A stretch of DNA of 64,000 nucleotides from Phycisphaerales bacterium (lineage in GTDB: Bacteria; Planctomycetota; Phycisphaerae; Phycisphaerales; UBA1924). Shown here in pieces: positions 49,743 through 58,106 of this stretch (position 1 is its first letter; every line of letters starts with the position of its first letter). The stretch covers positions 186,001 to 250,000 of the forward strand of contig CANHCQ010000002.1 of the NCBI GenBank assembly GCA_947459215.1. Direction: 5' to 3'. The notes under the pieces are model-generated. The model was not told the origin of the DNA and made no database searches. It worked only from the letters and a program-made list of their open reading frames with translations. The position numbers and the translations under genes were made by a program.

Positions 49743-51884
49743 ATGCCCGAACTGTTCGCATTGCTTGGCCGCGCGTTTGATCTTGCACTGGTGGTGATCG
49801 GCTTCGGCCTGATCATTTTCGTGCACGAACTGGGGCACTTTGTCGCCGCACGGTGGGCGGGGATTCGCGTGCTGGCGTTCGCGCTGGGCTTTGGCCCGGC
49901 GGCGATCTCGTATCGCAAGGGGCTGGGGTTCCGCAAGGGCAGCAGCGAGGAGGAGTATCTGCGACGGCTGAACGCCGCGGCCGTTGGTGTGAAGAGGATC
50001 GAGGGCACCCGGCCGACACGGGACGAGATATCTCCGACCGAATACCGGCTCAACATCCTCCCCTTCGGCGGCTATGTGAAAATGCTCGGGCAGGAGGATC
50101 TCAACCCCGAGGCAGTGAGCGCCGCGTCGGATTCGTATCAGAACTGCGTGCCGTGGAAGCGGATGGTCGTGATCAGCGCCGGCGTGGTGATGAACATCAT
50201 TACCGCGGCGTTGATCTTCATGCTGGTGTTCAAGGTCGGGCTCAAGACCGAGCCGGCGATCGTGGGATTCGTAAACGAGAACTCTGCGGCGGCGGAAGCG
50301 GTGGCGACCAACGCGAAGGACCTGGGCATCACCAAGCCCGGGCTGCAGCCGGGCGACGAGATCATCGCGATTGACGGCAAGACGCCGCGGCAGTTTGCGG
50401 ATGTGGTGGTCGCGGCGGCGATGTCTCGTCGCGGCACGCCGGTCGAGGTCGTGGTCCAGCGGCCAGGCGTGGAGAAGCCGGTGCAGTTCGCGATCAAGCC
50501 CGAGACCAGCGAGGGGCAGCGATTGCTGGAACTCGGCGTCGGACCGGTGAACTCGAACGTGCTTCGCAGCGGCACTGATCCGGCTGTGATCAAGGAGTTT
50601 GAGCGTCGTCTGGCGGAGGCCGGACTCGTCGGCGTGCCGGCGGGCTCGACGCTGGAATCGATCGATGGACAGGGCAATGTGCGATTCGCGCACGAGATGG
50701 ATCGGGCGGCGGCGGCAGGGAAACCTTTCACGCTGACGTTCAAGACCCCGACTGGCGAGCGCCGCACCGCAACGCTGCAGCCCAGAGCCGCGTTCGAGGA
50801 CGACGTGGTGCGTCTTGGCGAGCGGGAGATGCTGCAGCGGCACCTGCTAGGTCTGAGCGGCGTCATCCGCGTCGAGTCGCCTGTCGAGGAGGCTCAGAAG
50901 CAGGGCTTGCAGGAGGGCGACGTCTTTGTGCGTCTGGGGCCGGTGGAGTTTCCGAGTATCTCGGCGGGCGTGAAGGAGATCCGTGCGGCGGCGGGGCGGA
51001 CGATCGATGCGGTGGTCCGGCGCGTGAGCGACGGCAAGACGCAGGACGTGAAACTGACGCTGCGTGTGTCGCGTGCGGGAACGATCGGCTTCAGCGTGAC
51101 CGACACGATGGATGACAGTGCGATGGTGGGTGCGGCGCTCGCAGCCCGCGCGGTGCTGAACGACAGCCCGGACGCCGATGCTTCGAAGACGCGCACCGTT
51201 CCGACCGCCGCCGCGATGACGCCGATTACCCCGGGCTCGACGATCATCGCCGTGGATGGCACGCCGGTGCGGAACTTCACCCAAGTGCGTGAGGCGATTC
51301 GTTCGGGGGTGGGACGCGGAGAGAAGGCGGTGCGGTTCACGGTGCAGCCGCCGATCGGTGATGCGGCGACGGTGGTGGACTTCGCGCTGGCGTCGAGCGA
51401 CGTGCGGGCACTGAGTGATCTGGGCTGGGTCAGCCCCGTGGGGGCGGGGGCGTTCGAGCAGGAGAAGGTTCTCCTCAAGGCCTCGGGGCCGCTGGACGCG
51501 ATCGCGGTGGGTCTGGGCGAGACCAAGCGGGTCATGCTGATGACGTATATGACCTTTGTGCGACTGTTCGAGGGCTCGGTGAAGGTTGAGCACTTGAAGG
51601 GCCCGGTCGGCATCGCGCACACGGGCACCATCATCGCCGATCGCGGGTTCATCTGGCTGTTGTTCTTTATGGCGCTGATCAGCGTGAACCTCGCCGTGGT
51701 GAACTTCCTGCCGCTGCCGATCGTGGACGGCGGGCAATTCCTGTTCATTCTCTATGAGCAGATCTTCAAGCGTCCCGTACCGATCGGGTTCCAGAACGCG
51801 GCGACGCTGGCGGGGCTGGTGCTGATCGGCTCCATGTTCATTGTGGTGACGTTCAACGACATCATGAATCTCTTCCGGTCGTAA
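49743..51884 (+). CDS. rseP: RseP-type site-2 intramembrane zinc protease
   Basis: 713 aa from ATG 49743, with GGAGA about 6 nt upstream; an upstream TTG is less likely. The zinc motif HELGH is at residues 28-32 in the first membrane helix, and the C-terminal NFLPLPIVDGGQ supplies the third ligand. Between them lie several PDZ-like domains (GLQPGDEIIAIDG, GLQEGDVFVRLG, PGSTIIAVDG), more than the two of E. coli RseP, which explains the extra 250 residues. It cleaves anti-sigma factors or signal-peptide remnants in the membrane. Confidence 0.93.
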   Translation: MPELFALLGRAFDLALVVIGFGLIIFVHELGHFVAARWAGIRVLAFALGFGPAAISYRKGLGFRKGSSEEEYLRRLNAAAVGVKRIEGTRPTRDEISPTEYRLNILPFGGYVKMLGQEDLNPEAVSAASDSYQNCVPWKRMVVISAGVVMNIITAALIFMLVFKVGLKTEPAIVGFVNENSAAAEAVATNAKDLGITKPGLQPGDEIIAIDGKTPRQFADVVVAAAMSRRGTPVEVVVQRPGVEKPVQFAIKPETSEGQRLLELGVGPVNSNVLRSGTDPAVIKEFERRLAEAGLVGVPAGSTLESIDGQGNVRFAHEMDRAAAAGKPFTLTFKTPTGERRTATLQPRAAFEDDVVRLGEREMLQRHLLGLSGVIRVESPVEEAQKQGLQEGDVFVRLGPVEFPSISAGVKEIRAAAGRTIDAVVRRVSDGKTQDVKLTLRVSRAGTIGFSVTDTMDDSAMVGAALAARAVLNDSPDADASKTRTVPTAAAMTPITPGSTIIAVDGTPVRNFTQVREAIRSGVGRGEKAVRFTVQPPIGDAATVVDFALASSDVRALSDLGWVSPVGAGAFEQEKVLLKASGPLDAIAVGLGETKRVMLMTYMTFVRLFEGSVKVEHLKGPVGIAHTGTIIADRGFIWLLFFMALISVNLAVVNFLPLPIVDGGQFLFILYEQIFKRPVPIGFQNAATLAGLVLIGSMFIVVTFNDIMNLFRS

Positions 51885-51906
51885 GGCGATCCCAAAACAT
51901 TCCCTC

Positions 51907-52791
51907 GTGAACATGCTGCACACGATGCTCGGCCTGTTTCCTGTGCTGGCGCTCGGGCTGGCTGTCTATGCGGCCACGCTGACGCTGTTCACGTATCTCC
52001 GGCTGACCAGGCCGCCTCGTCGGACGTATGCCTGGGCGGTGGCGAAGGGGCTTCCCGGCGATCCGAGTGAGCTGAGTGCGCCGCGGCGATTCGAGCGATT
52101 CGAGTTCGGTTGTGACGGCGTGATGCTCGCTGGATGGTCGATCGACGGCAATGCACCGGACGGTCCTGTATTCGTGCTCACGCACGGGTGGGCGGACTCG
52201 AAGGTGGGGGGGCTGATGCGCGTCGAGGCCGTCGCGCCGCTGGCTTCGCGTGTGGTCGTGTGGGATCTTCGCGGCCACGGCGAGAGCGGCGGCACGAGCA
52301 CGCTGGGGCTGCGGGAGAAGGCCGATCTGCTCGCGCTCATCGACACCCTGGAGGAAGGAACGCCGATCGTGCTGTTCGGCTGGTCACTGGGGGCTGGTGT
52401 GTCGATCGCGGCGGCGGCGGAGTGCGAGCGGGTGGTCGGAGTGATCGCCGAGTCGCCGTACCGGCTTGCGGCGACGCCGGCGGGGAATGTGCTGCAGGCG
52501 CGGTCGATGCCTTGGCGGGTGAACCTGCCGCTGGCGCTGCGGCTGGTCGGGTCGGAGGCGGAGTGGCGTGCGTTCGACAGGTGCGATATCGCCGCGCGGC
52601 TGCGGGTGCCGCTGCTGGTGATCCACGGCGAGGCGGATGTGGTCTCCTCGATCGAGGACGGACGTGCGATCGCGGCGGCGGGGCGCGGCGAGTTCGTGCC
52701 GCTCGCGGCGGGGCACAATGACGTGTGGACGGGGGAATGCCGACGGAAGGCGGAGGACGCGGTGAGGTCCTTTGTCGGGCGCGTTTGCTGA
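51907..52791 (+). CDS. Membrane-anchored alpha/beta hydrolase
   Basis: 294 aa from GTG 51907. An N-terminal membrane helix (about residues 8-31) precedes an alpha/beta hydrolase domain with THGWADSK, DLRGHGESGG, nucleophile Ser160 in FGWSLGAG, Asp in VIHGEADVV and His in AAGHNDVW. It resembles BEM46/peptidase-S9-like serine hydrolases of unknown substrate. It follows rseP by 22 nt and may share its transcript. Confidence 0.85.
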   Translation: MNMLHTMLGLFPVLALGLAVYAATLTLFTYLRLTRPPRRTYAWAVAKGLPGDPSELSAPRRFERFEFGCDGVMLAGWSIDGNAPDGPVFVLTHGWADSKVGGLMRVEAVAPLASRVVVWDLRGHGESGGTSTLGLREKADLLALIDTLEEGTPIVLFGWSLGAGVSIAAAAECERVVGVIAESPYRLAATPAGNVLQARSMPWRVNLPLALRLVGSEAEWRAFDRCDIAARLRVPLLVIHGEADVVSSIEDGRAIAAAGRGEFVPLAAGHNDVWTGECRRKAEDAVRSFVGRVC

Positions 52792-52829
52792 GCGGGCGAC
52801 GGTGGCCCCTTGCTCGCACGTTGAGTTCG

Positions 52830-53993
52830 TTAGGCCTCTGGCTTGGGTTCGCCGATCGCGCCGCTGTCGGGTTCTTCGGTTCTCCTTACCGGGATAAGCA
52901 GCGACGCGATCACGCCGGCGGCGAGGGCTGACGCGATGACGCCAAGGCTGATTCCCGTGCCGAAGTGGATGTGCCAGTACGTCAGGATCATCTTGAACCC
53001 GATGAAGGCGAGCACGAAGGCGAGGCTGTACTTCAGAAGGCGGAACTGATCGATCATCGCGGCCAGAGCGAAGTACATGGAGCGCAGGCCCAGGATCGCG
53101 AAGACGTTCGACGTGAACACCAGGAACGGGTCCTGGGTGATGGCGAAGATGGCGGGGATGGAATCGATGGCGAAGATGACGTCGGTGCTCTCGACGATGA
53201 GCAGCACGAGGAACATGGGGGTCATGAAGAGCCTGCCGTCGAGCCGCAGAAAAAACTTCTGCCCTTCGATCTTGGGATGAAGCGGGAAGAGCTTGCGGGC
53301 AGTGCGGTAGACGAATCCTTCTTCGGGTTCGATGTGGTCCTCACCGCCGCGGAGCATCTTGAAGGCGGTGTAGATGAGCACCGCGCCGAAGACGTAGAGG
53401 ATCCATTGGAACTCCTTGATGAGCACGGCACCGACACCGATCATGACGCCGCGCATGATCAGGGCGCCCAGGATGCCCCAGAAGAGCACGCGGTGCTGGT
53501 ACTCGCGCGGGATGCGGAAGTGAGCGAAGATGAGGGCGATGACGAAGATGTTGTCGAGGCTCAGGCTGTATTCGATGAGCCATCCGGAGAGGAACTCGAG
53601 CATCGCGTGCCAGCCCGGAGAGATGTTCTGCGGGAGGGGGTCCATTTCCGCGGCCAAGGACTTGGTCGGGGGCTGCGCCGATGCGTTGGCGGGATCGGCT
53701 GGGGGCATGGCAGACGACGACGCGAGATCAGACGAAGCGGGTACCGCTCCGACGGCGCGGGCGCGTTCCATGTCCACGTGGCGTGCACGCATGGAATCGC
53801 CGAGGCCGTAGTAGTTGTTCTCGTAGATGTGGTAGACCACGCCGGAGAACCCCAGCGCGAGCACGACGCAGACGCCGGTCCAGAAGAGGGCGGCCTTGGT
53901 GCTGATTGCATGTGGCTTGCGGTTGACCACGAACAGGTCGAGCGCGAGCATCACCAGAACGAACGCGACGAACCCTGCGTAGAGCGTGAACAT
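52830..53993 (-). CDS. TerC-family integral membrane protein
   Basis: 387 aa with about nine transmembrane helices. TerC/Alx-family proteins are linked to manganese efflux and metal stress. Typical motifs are LSLDNIFVIALIFAHF, VLFWGILGALIMRG and SIPAIFAITQDPFLVFTSNVFAILGLRSM (about residues 280-310). About 70 hydrophilic residues (Ala/Ser/Pro-rich) are inserted between the second and third helices. It lies 18 nt after the M16 peptidase gene, in the same direction. No yybP-type leader is seen because it is not first in its transcript. Confidence 0.92.
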   Translation of the reverse strand: MFTLYAGFVAFVLVMLALDLFVVNRKPHAISTKAALFWTGVCVVLALGFSGVVYHIYENNYYGLGDSMRARHVDMERARAVGAVPASSDLASSSAMPPADPANASAQPPTKSLAAEMDPLPQNISPGWHAMLEFLSGWLIEYSLSLDNIFVIALIFAHFRIPREYQHRVLFWGILGALIMRGVMIGVGAVLIKEFQWILYVFGAVLIYTAFKMLRGGEDHIEPEEGFVYRTARKLFPLHPKIEGQKFFLRLDGRLFMTPMFLVLLIVESTDVIFAIDSIPAIFAITQDPFLVFTSNVFAILGLRSMYFALAAMIDQFRLLKYSLAFVLAFIGFKMILTYWHIHFGTGISLGVIASALAAGVIASLLIPVRRTEEPDSGAIGEPKPEA

Positions 53994-54011
53994 CGATCAA
54001 GCGTAGTGGAA

Positions 54012-55235
54012 TCAGGTCGCCGGCACCAGCGTGCCCAGCGTTGTCGGGGTCAAGGGGAACGCCGCGGCGATGGCCCGCATCTCGTCCAGGGTCACTTTGG
54101 CGATGCGGTCCAGTTCGGATTCCAGGGAGGAATACTTGCCCAGCGAGGACCAGAGGCGGCCCAGCCGCTGCATGCGGTCGGATGGACGCTCGCCGCCAAC
54201 GGTGGCGCCGGTGAGAATCTTATTGCGGAGCCGATCGAGATCGTCCTGGGTGAGGCTGGCGGCGAGGTTGGCGATCTCTCGCCGAATGACGGCTTCGATC
54301 TCTTCGAGGCGTGAGGGCTCGCCCGAGGCGAAGATGAAGTAGTCGCCGACGCCGTCGTGGGCGTCGAAGCCGGCCTGGGCGTCCTCGGCGATTCCCGATT
54401 CGACCAGCGCCCAGTGCAGGCGGCTGTTGTCGGCCAAGCCCAGAACCTGGGTCAGCAGGCTGGCGGCGTAGCGACGGTCGTCATCGACGGCCGGCGCGGG
54501 GGCCATGCCCAGCAAGTAGCCGCGGGAGACCTTGGCATCGGTGAGCGCGAGCCGCTCCGGGCCGTGGTGCGCCGGGATGCGTCGGTTGCTGCGGGTCGTC
54601 GGCTTCCATGTCCGGCAGAGGTCGTCGATCTGAGCACAGGCGCGATCGAAATCAACGCGGCCGGCGAGCGAGACGGTGGTGTTGTTCGCCGAGTAGCGGT
54701 CGTCAAAGTACGCCCGCATCTGATCGCTCTTGAGAGCGGTGATGGTGTCGGTTGTTCCCAGCACGCGGTGCCCCATCGGGTGGGTCGCGTAGTGCTTTTC
54801 CATCACCGATTCGTACAGGACCCAGAACGGGTTGTCCTTGTACATCGCGATCTCTTCGAGGATCACGCCCTTCTCGGTGTCGAAGTCGCTCTGGCGGAGG
54901 GCGGGGCGCATCATGCGGGCGAGCAGTTCGATTGCGCGGGGCAGGTGCTCGGGTAACGTGGAGGCGTAGAAGCAGGTGACCTCGTGGCTGGTGTAGGCGT
55001 TGTTCTTGGCCCCGATCTGGTCGAAGGCTTGGTTCAGTTGCTCGGCGGAGATGTCGGCCGTGCCCTTGAACATCATGTGTTCGAGGAAATGGCTGACGCC
55101 CATCACGTTGCCGTCTTCGTCGCGTGCCCCGGTGCGCACAAAGAACCCCGCGGCCGCGGTGACCGCGGCGGGATCAACTTCTGCGATGATGGTCAGCCCG
55201 TTGGACAGCGTCCGTTGCTTGAACTCGATGGCCAT
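54012..55235 (-). CDS. M16-family zinc metallopeptidase
   Basis: 407 aa. The inverted zinc motif HFLEH is at residues 49-53 and the downstream Glu in GVILEEIAMYKDN (Glu128) has the expected H-X2-E-H-X74-E spacing. A second, inactive-type M16 domain fills the C-terminal half. It is one-chain, like PqqL/YmxG-type processing peptidases that act in pairs or dimers. No signal peptide is seen, so it is probably cytoplasmic. Substrate unknown. Confidence 0.92.
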   Translation of the reverse strand: MAIEFKQRTLSNGLTIIAEVDPAAVTAAAGFFVRTGARDEDGNVMGVSHFLEHMMFKGTADISAEQLNQAFDQIGAKNNAYTSHEVTCFYASTLPEHLPRAIELLARMMRPALRQSDFDTEKGVILEEIAMYKDNPFWVLYESVMEKHYATHPMGHRVLGTTDTITALKSDQMRAYFDDRYSANNTTVSLAGRVDFDRACAQIDDLCRTWKPTTRSNRRIPAHHGPERLALTDAKVSRGYLLGMAPAPAVDDDRRYAASLLTQVLGLADNSRLHWALVESGIAEDAQAGFDAHDGVGDYFIFASGEPSRLEEIEAVIRREIANLAASLTQDDLDRLRNKILTGATVGGERPSDRMQRLGRLWSSLGKYSSLESELDRIAKVTLDEMRAIAAAFPLTPTTLGTLVPAT

Positions 55236-55257
55236 GTTGAGAGTTTATCGAGCGAAA

Positions 55258-55388
55258 GGAAGCGGGGGCGGGAATGGCCAACGGTCCAGATGGCCAAATC
55301 GAATTGGGCAGCATGTGTTGCACGGCGACCCGCGGCCGCATGTTCTCTTTGGCCCTTTGGCAATCGGGCGCATTGGCCATTGTCCCCG
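55258..55388. repeat. Imperfect palindromic GGCCATT repeat between the M16 gene and thiE
   Basis: The gap contains AATGGCCAA near 55273 and its complement TTGGCCATT near 55373. Further partly matching blocks, such as GATGGCCAAA and TTTGGCCCTTTGGC, lie inside. The two halves can fold on each other imperfectly over about 28 nt each. It ends close to the thiE stop codon. It looks like a REP/MITE-type element, different in sequence from the GGAG-rich family. Confidence 0.5.
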
Positions 55389-56453
55389 TTACGCGACGTC
55401 GCCCAGCCCCTTGATCGCACGCGACAGATCACGGCAGACTTGCTCGGGCTTTTCGCTGCCGCAGACGACGTTGCTGACCGCGATCCCAGCGCAGCCGAGT
55501 TTCACCAGTTGGCCGATGTTCTGCTTGGTGATGCCGCTGATCGCCAAGTGAGGCACGCGACGGGTGGAGTCGTCATCGAGATAGGCCTGGAGCAGGTCCG
55601 GCCCGCTGAGGCTTGGCTTGGGCTTCGTGGTCGAGGCGAACATCGGGCCGAGGCCGCAGACGTCGGCCCCTTCGAGCACCGCCGCGCGGGCCTGCTCAAT
55701 GGTGGCGCAACTGATTCCCAGCCGCAGCGAAGAACCGATGACTTTGCGGGCGTCGGCGATCGACATGTCGGTCTGGCCCAGGTGCACGCCGTCGGCGTTG
55801 GCGAGCATGGCGATGTCGGGGCGATCGTTGATGACGACGGCGGCGCCGGAGCCGCGGGCGTACTCGACGACGGTCTTGGCCCGCCCGAGCAGGTCGCGGT
55901 CGGTCAGTCCCTTCTCGCGCAGTTGGATGCAGTCGGCCCCGCCCTCGATGGCGCGGCGGACGACTTCGGTCCAGCGGTGGTGGGTGCAGAGCGATTCGGT
56001 GACGAGCACGCAAAGCGTCCACTGCGGCCCGCGACCGCCAAAGAGCGCAAGCTCGACTTGCTTGGAAACGTCGTACGAGCGATAGCGGATGCGCTCGAGC
56101 GCCGCGGCGACGCCGCCAGCCCCGAGGTTCTTGGCAGATTCCTCGAGAACCCGCAGCGACTCGGTGAGCCGCGACGAGGCGGCGGCGGCGAGGGCGAGTT
56201 CGGACTCGCGCTTGCCTTCGGAGGCGGTGGAGATCGTGGTGCCCACGTCGTTGGCCGAGTCGCGCCAGGCGAGGAGGTGCCCGCGATCGATGGGCAACTG
56301 ACCGATGGCGAGGGTGACGTCGTGGCGAATCTGCTTGAGCGCCGCGGACAGGGCGGCATGGCTGAGCCGGAGGCGTGCCAGGTCCTCGAGCATGCGCAGG
56401 CCCTCGCGGGCGCGGTTGGCGTTGGCGTCGATGACTCGGAGAATCGCGGACAT
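55389..56453 (-). CDS. thiE: ThiD2-ThiE fusion, thiamine phosphate synthase
   Basis: 354 aa from ATG 56453; a much longer frame continues upstream, but it is antisense to other genes. Residues about 1-140 (ILRVIDANANRAREGLRMLED) match the ThiD2 domain, a HMP-phosphate kinase type often fused to ThiE. The C-terminal TIM barrel is ThiE (IQLREKGLTDRDL, VVINDRPDIAMLANADGVHLGQTD, LGPMFASTTKPKPSLSG), which joins HMP-PP to thiazole phosphate. The fusion puts two consecutive thiamine steps on one protein. Confidence 0.92.
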   Translation of the reverse strand: MSAILRVIDANANRAREGLRMLEDLARLRLSHAALSAALKQIRHDVTLAIGQLPIDRGHLLAWRDSANDVGTTISTASEGKRESELALAAAASSRLTESLRVLEESAKNLGAGGVAAALERIRYRSYDVSKQVELALFGGRGPQWTLCVLVTESLCTHHRWTEVVRRAIEGGADCIQLREKGLTDRDLLGRAKTVVEYARGSGAAVVINDRPDIAMLANADGVHLGQTDMSIADARKVIGSSLRLGISCATIEQARAAVLEGADVCGLGPMFASTTKPKPSLSGPDLLQAYLDDDSTRRVPHLAISGITKQNIGQLVKLGCAGIAVSNVVCGSEKPEQVCRDLSRAIKGLGDVA

Positions 56454-56507
56454 TGGGCAGAGGCTAGCCGACCTTGACGCTCGAGGCTTGCTACTTTGTG
56501 GGAACGG

Positions 56508-57344
56508 ATGCCTGACCATTCGCCCCGCGATTCCCGCGAAGTCCCGTCGTCGGCCGACGCCAAACGCCGTCCGCGTTTGCCCGGCGCGGTGGTGGTGCGT
56601 CCATCGCCGGACGAGTTGATCGATGCCCTGGCCGCGGACTTGTTCCTGCACAGCCTCGCGTGCGTGCGCCAGTTTGGAGACTTTCATCTGGCCCTGGGGG
56701 TCTGGCCTGAGGCGGAGCGTTTCTTCTTGCGGCTGCTCTACGACCCAAGGTTCAGAGAACTGCCGTGGGTGCGGACGCACCTTTGGATTGTGGAGGAGAC
56801 CGCGCCGGCGTCGCGTTTCACCGTGCTGGAAGAAGCGATCGTCAGTCACTCGGACATCCCCGAATCGCAGGTGCACCGCATGAGCGGCGGCGACCCACAG
56901 GAACTCGCGTCGGGGTACGAGGCCTCGCTGAAAGAAACGCTCGGCTGGCGCGAGAAGGGGCACGACCGACTGGATTTTGTGCTGCTGCCGGTGCTGGCGG
57001 GCGGCGAGACGCACGGCGTCGAACTGCGGGTGCCCGATGCGCCGCTGGTGGCTCCGCTGGATTCGGTCGCCGCGATGAGCGCGCGGTTGCTGAACGCGTC
57101 GCGGTTTGTCGCGATGCTTGCGGTTGGCGAAGGGAGCTCGGACGCGATCAAGCAGATGGACCGCGGGCCGCGCCGCAGCAAGGACGCGATGATCCCTGGT
57201 TCGCGGCTGCACGCGGGGGATCTGCGGCTGCTGGGTGGCGAACTGCGCTGGTACATCGATCACAGTGTGTGCGAGGACGAGCCGCCCCTGCCGCCGATCC
57301 CGCTCGATGATGCACCGCACGGCACGCCGGGCGGGGGAGCGTGA
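56508..57344 (+). CDS. 6-phosphogluconolactonase-like protein with degenerate motifs
   Basis: 278 aa from ATG 56508. The length and overall pattern resemble the 6-phosphogluconolactonase/glucosamine-6-phosphate isomerase superfamily (ADLFLHSLACVRQFGDFHLALGV, PWVRTHLWIVEETAP, DSVAAMSARLLNASRFVAMLAVG). Yet the hallmark motifs are gone: VEETAP stands where DERCVP is expected, and LLPVLAGGETHGVEL replaces the LGMGxDGHTASLFP loop. It may be a structural relative with another or no catalytic role. It lies 3 nt before the RluA-type gene and is divergent from thiE. Confidence 0.55.
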   Translation: MPDHSPRDSREVPSSADAKRRPRLPGAVVVRPSPDELIDALAADLFLHSLACVRQFGDFHLALGVWPEAERFFLRLLYDPRFRELPWVRTHLWIVEETAPASRFTVLEEAIVSHSDIPESQVHRMSGGDPQELASGYEASLKETLGWREKGHDRLDFVLLPVLAGGETHGVELRVPDAPLVAPLDSVAAMSARLLNASRFVAMLAVGEGSSDAIKQMDRGPRRSKDAMIPGSRLHAGDLRLLGGELRWYIDHSVCEDEPPLPPIPLDDAPHGTPGGGA

Positions 57345-57347
57345 ACC

Positions 57348-58106
57348 GTGGCCAACTACTCCGTCGAACCCAATCCCGATATCGCGTACAAGCTCGCGTA
57401 CGAGGATGAGCACTTGCTGGTGGTCGACAAGCCGTGCCGCATCGTTTCCACGCCGGGGGCTGGCCACGAGCGCACCTCGTTGCTCAGCGGGCTGTTTGCG
57501 ACCTTTGGGAACGAACTGCAGAATCTCGGCAAGGACCGCGACTTCGGCATGCTCCACCGGCTCGACCGCGAGACCAGCGGGCTGCTCTTGGTGGCCCGCA
57601 AGAAATCGTCCTATGACGCGATGCGGGCACTGTTCGAGAAGCGAGAAATCAAGAAGTTCTACTTCGCGGTCGCGGCCAATGCACCTCGTCAGGACAGCGG
57701 GGTGATCCGCAAGCCGATCGCCGAGTCGCGGCAGGGATCGATCCCCAAGAACGGCGAGATGAAACTCGCCAAACTCAGCGGCAGCGGGAAGCCCGCGACC
57801 ACTGCGTACCGGGTGCTGTCGAGGGGGCCGGCTGCGTGCCTCTTGGAGTGCCGCGCCGTCACGGGGCGGCTGCACCAGCTCCGCGTGCACCTGGATTCGA
57901 TCGGCTGCCCGATCTTCGGCGATGGTCTGTACGCGCCGCCTCCGGTTGCCGCGGGGGCGCCGCGGCTGGCGCTGCACGCGCACCGCATCGCGTTTGACCA
58001 TCCGATGACGGGTGAACCGTTGGACATCCGCTCCCCGCTGCCCAAAGACCTGCGGCATCTGATCAAGAGGCTGGGCATGACGCTCGATGAGGCCAAGGCC
58101 GACTAA
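57348..58106 (+). CDS. RluA-family RNA pseudouridine synthase
   Basis: 252 aa from GTG 57348. It isomerises uridine in rRNA or tRNA. The catalytic motif is GMLHRLDRETSGLLLV with Asp73. VVDKPCRIVSTPG near the start and TGRLHQLRVHL near the middle are family features. No S4 domain is present, as in RluA-like or TruC-like enzymes. It is 3 nt after the PGL-like gene and overlaps the convergent hemW stop by 4 nt. The target site cannot be read from sequence. Confidence 0.9.
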   Translation: MANYSVEPNPDIAYKLAYEDEHLLVVDKPCRIVSTPGAGHERTSLLSGLFATFGNELQNLGKDRDFGMLHRLDRETSGLLLVARKKSSYDAMRALFEKREIKKFYFAVAANAPRQDSGVIRKPIAESRQGSIPKNGEMKLAKLSGSGKPATTAYRVLSRGPAACLLECRAVTGRLHQLRVHLDSIGCPIFGDGLYAPPPVAAGAPRLALHAHRIAFDHPMTGEPLDIRSPLPKDLRHLIKRLGMTLDEAKAD

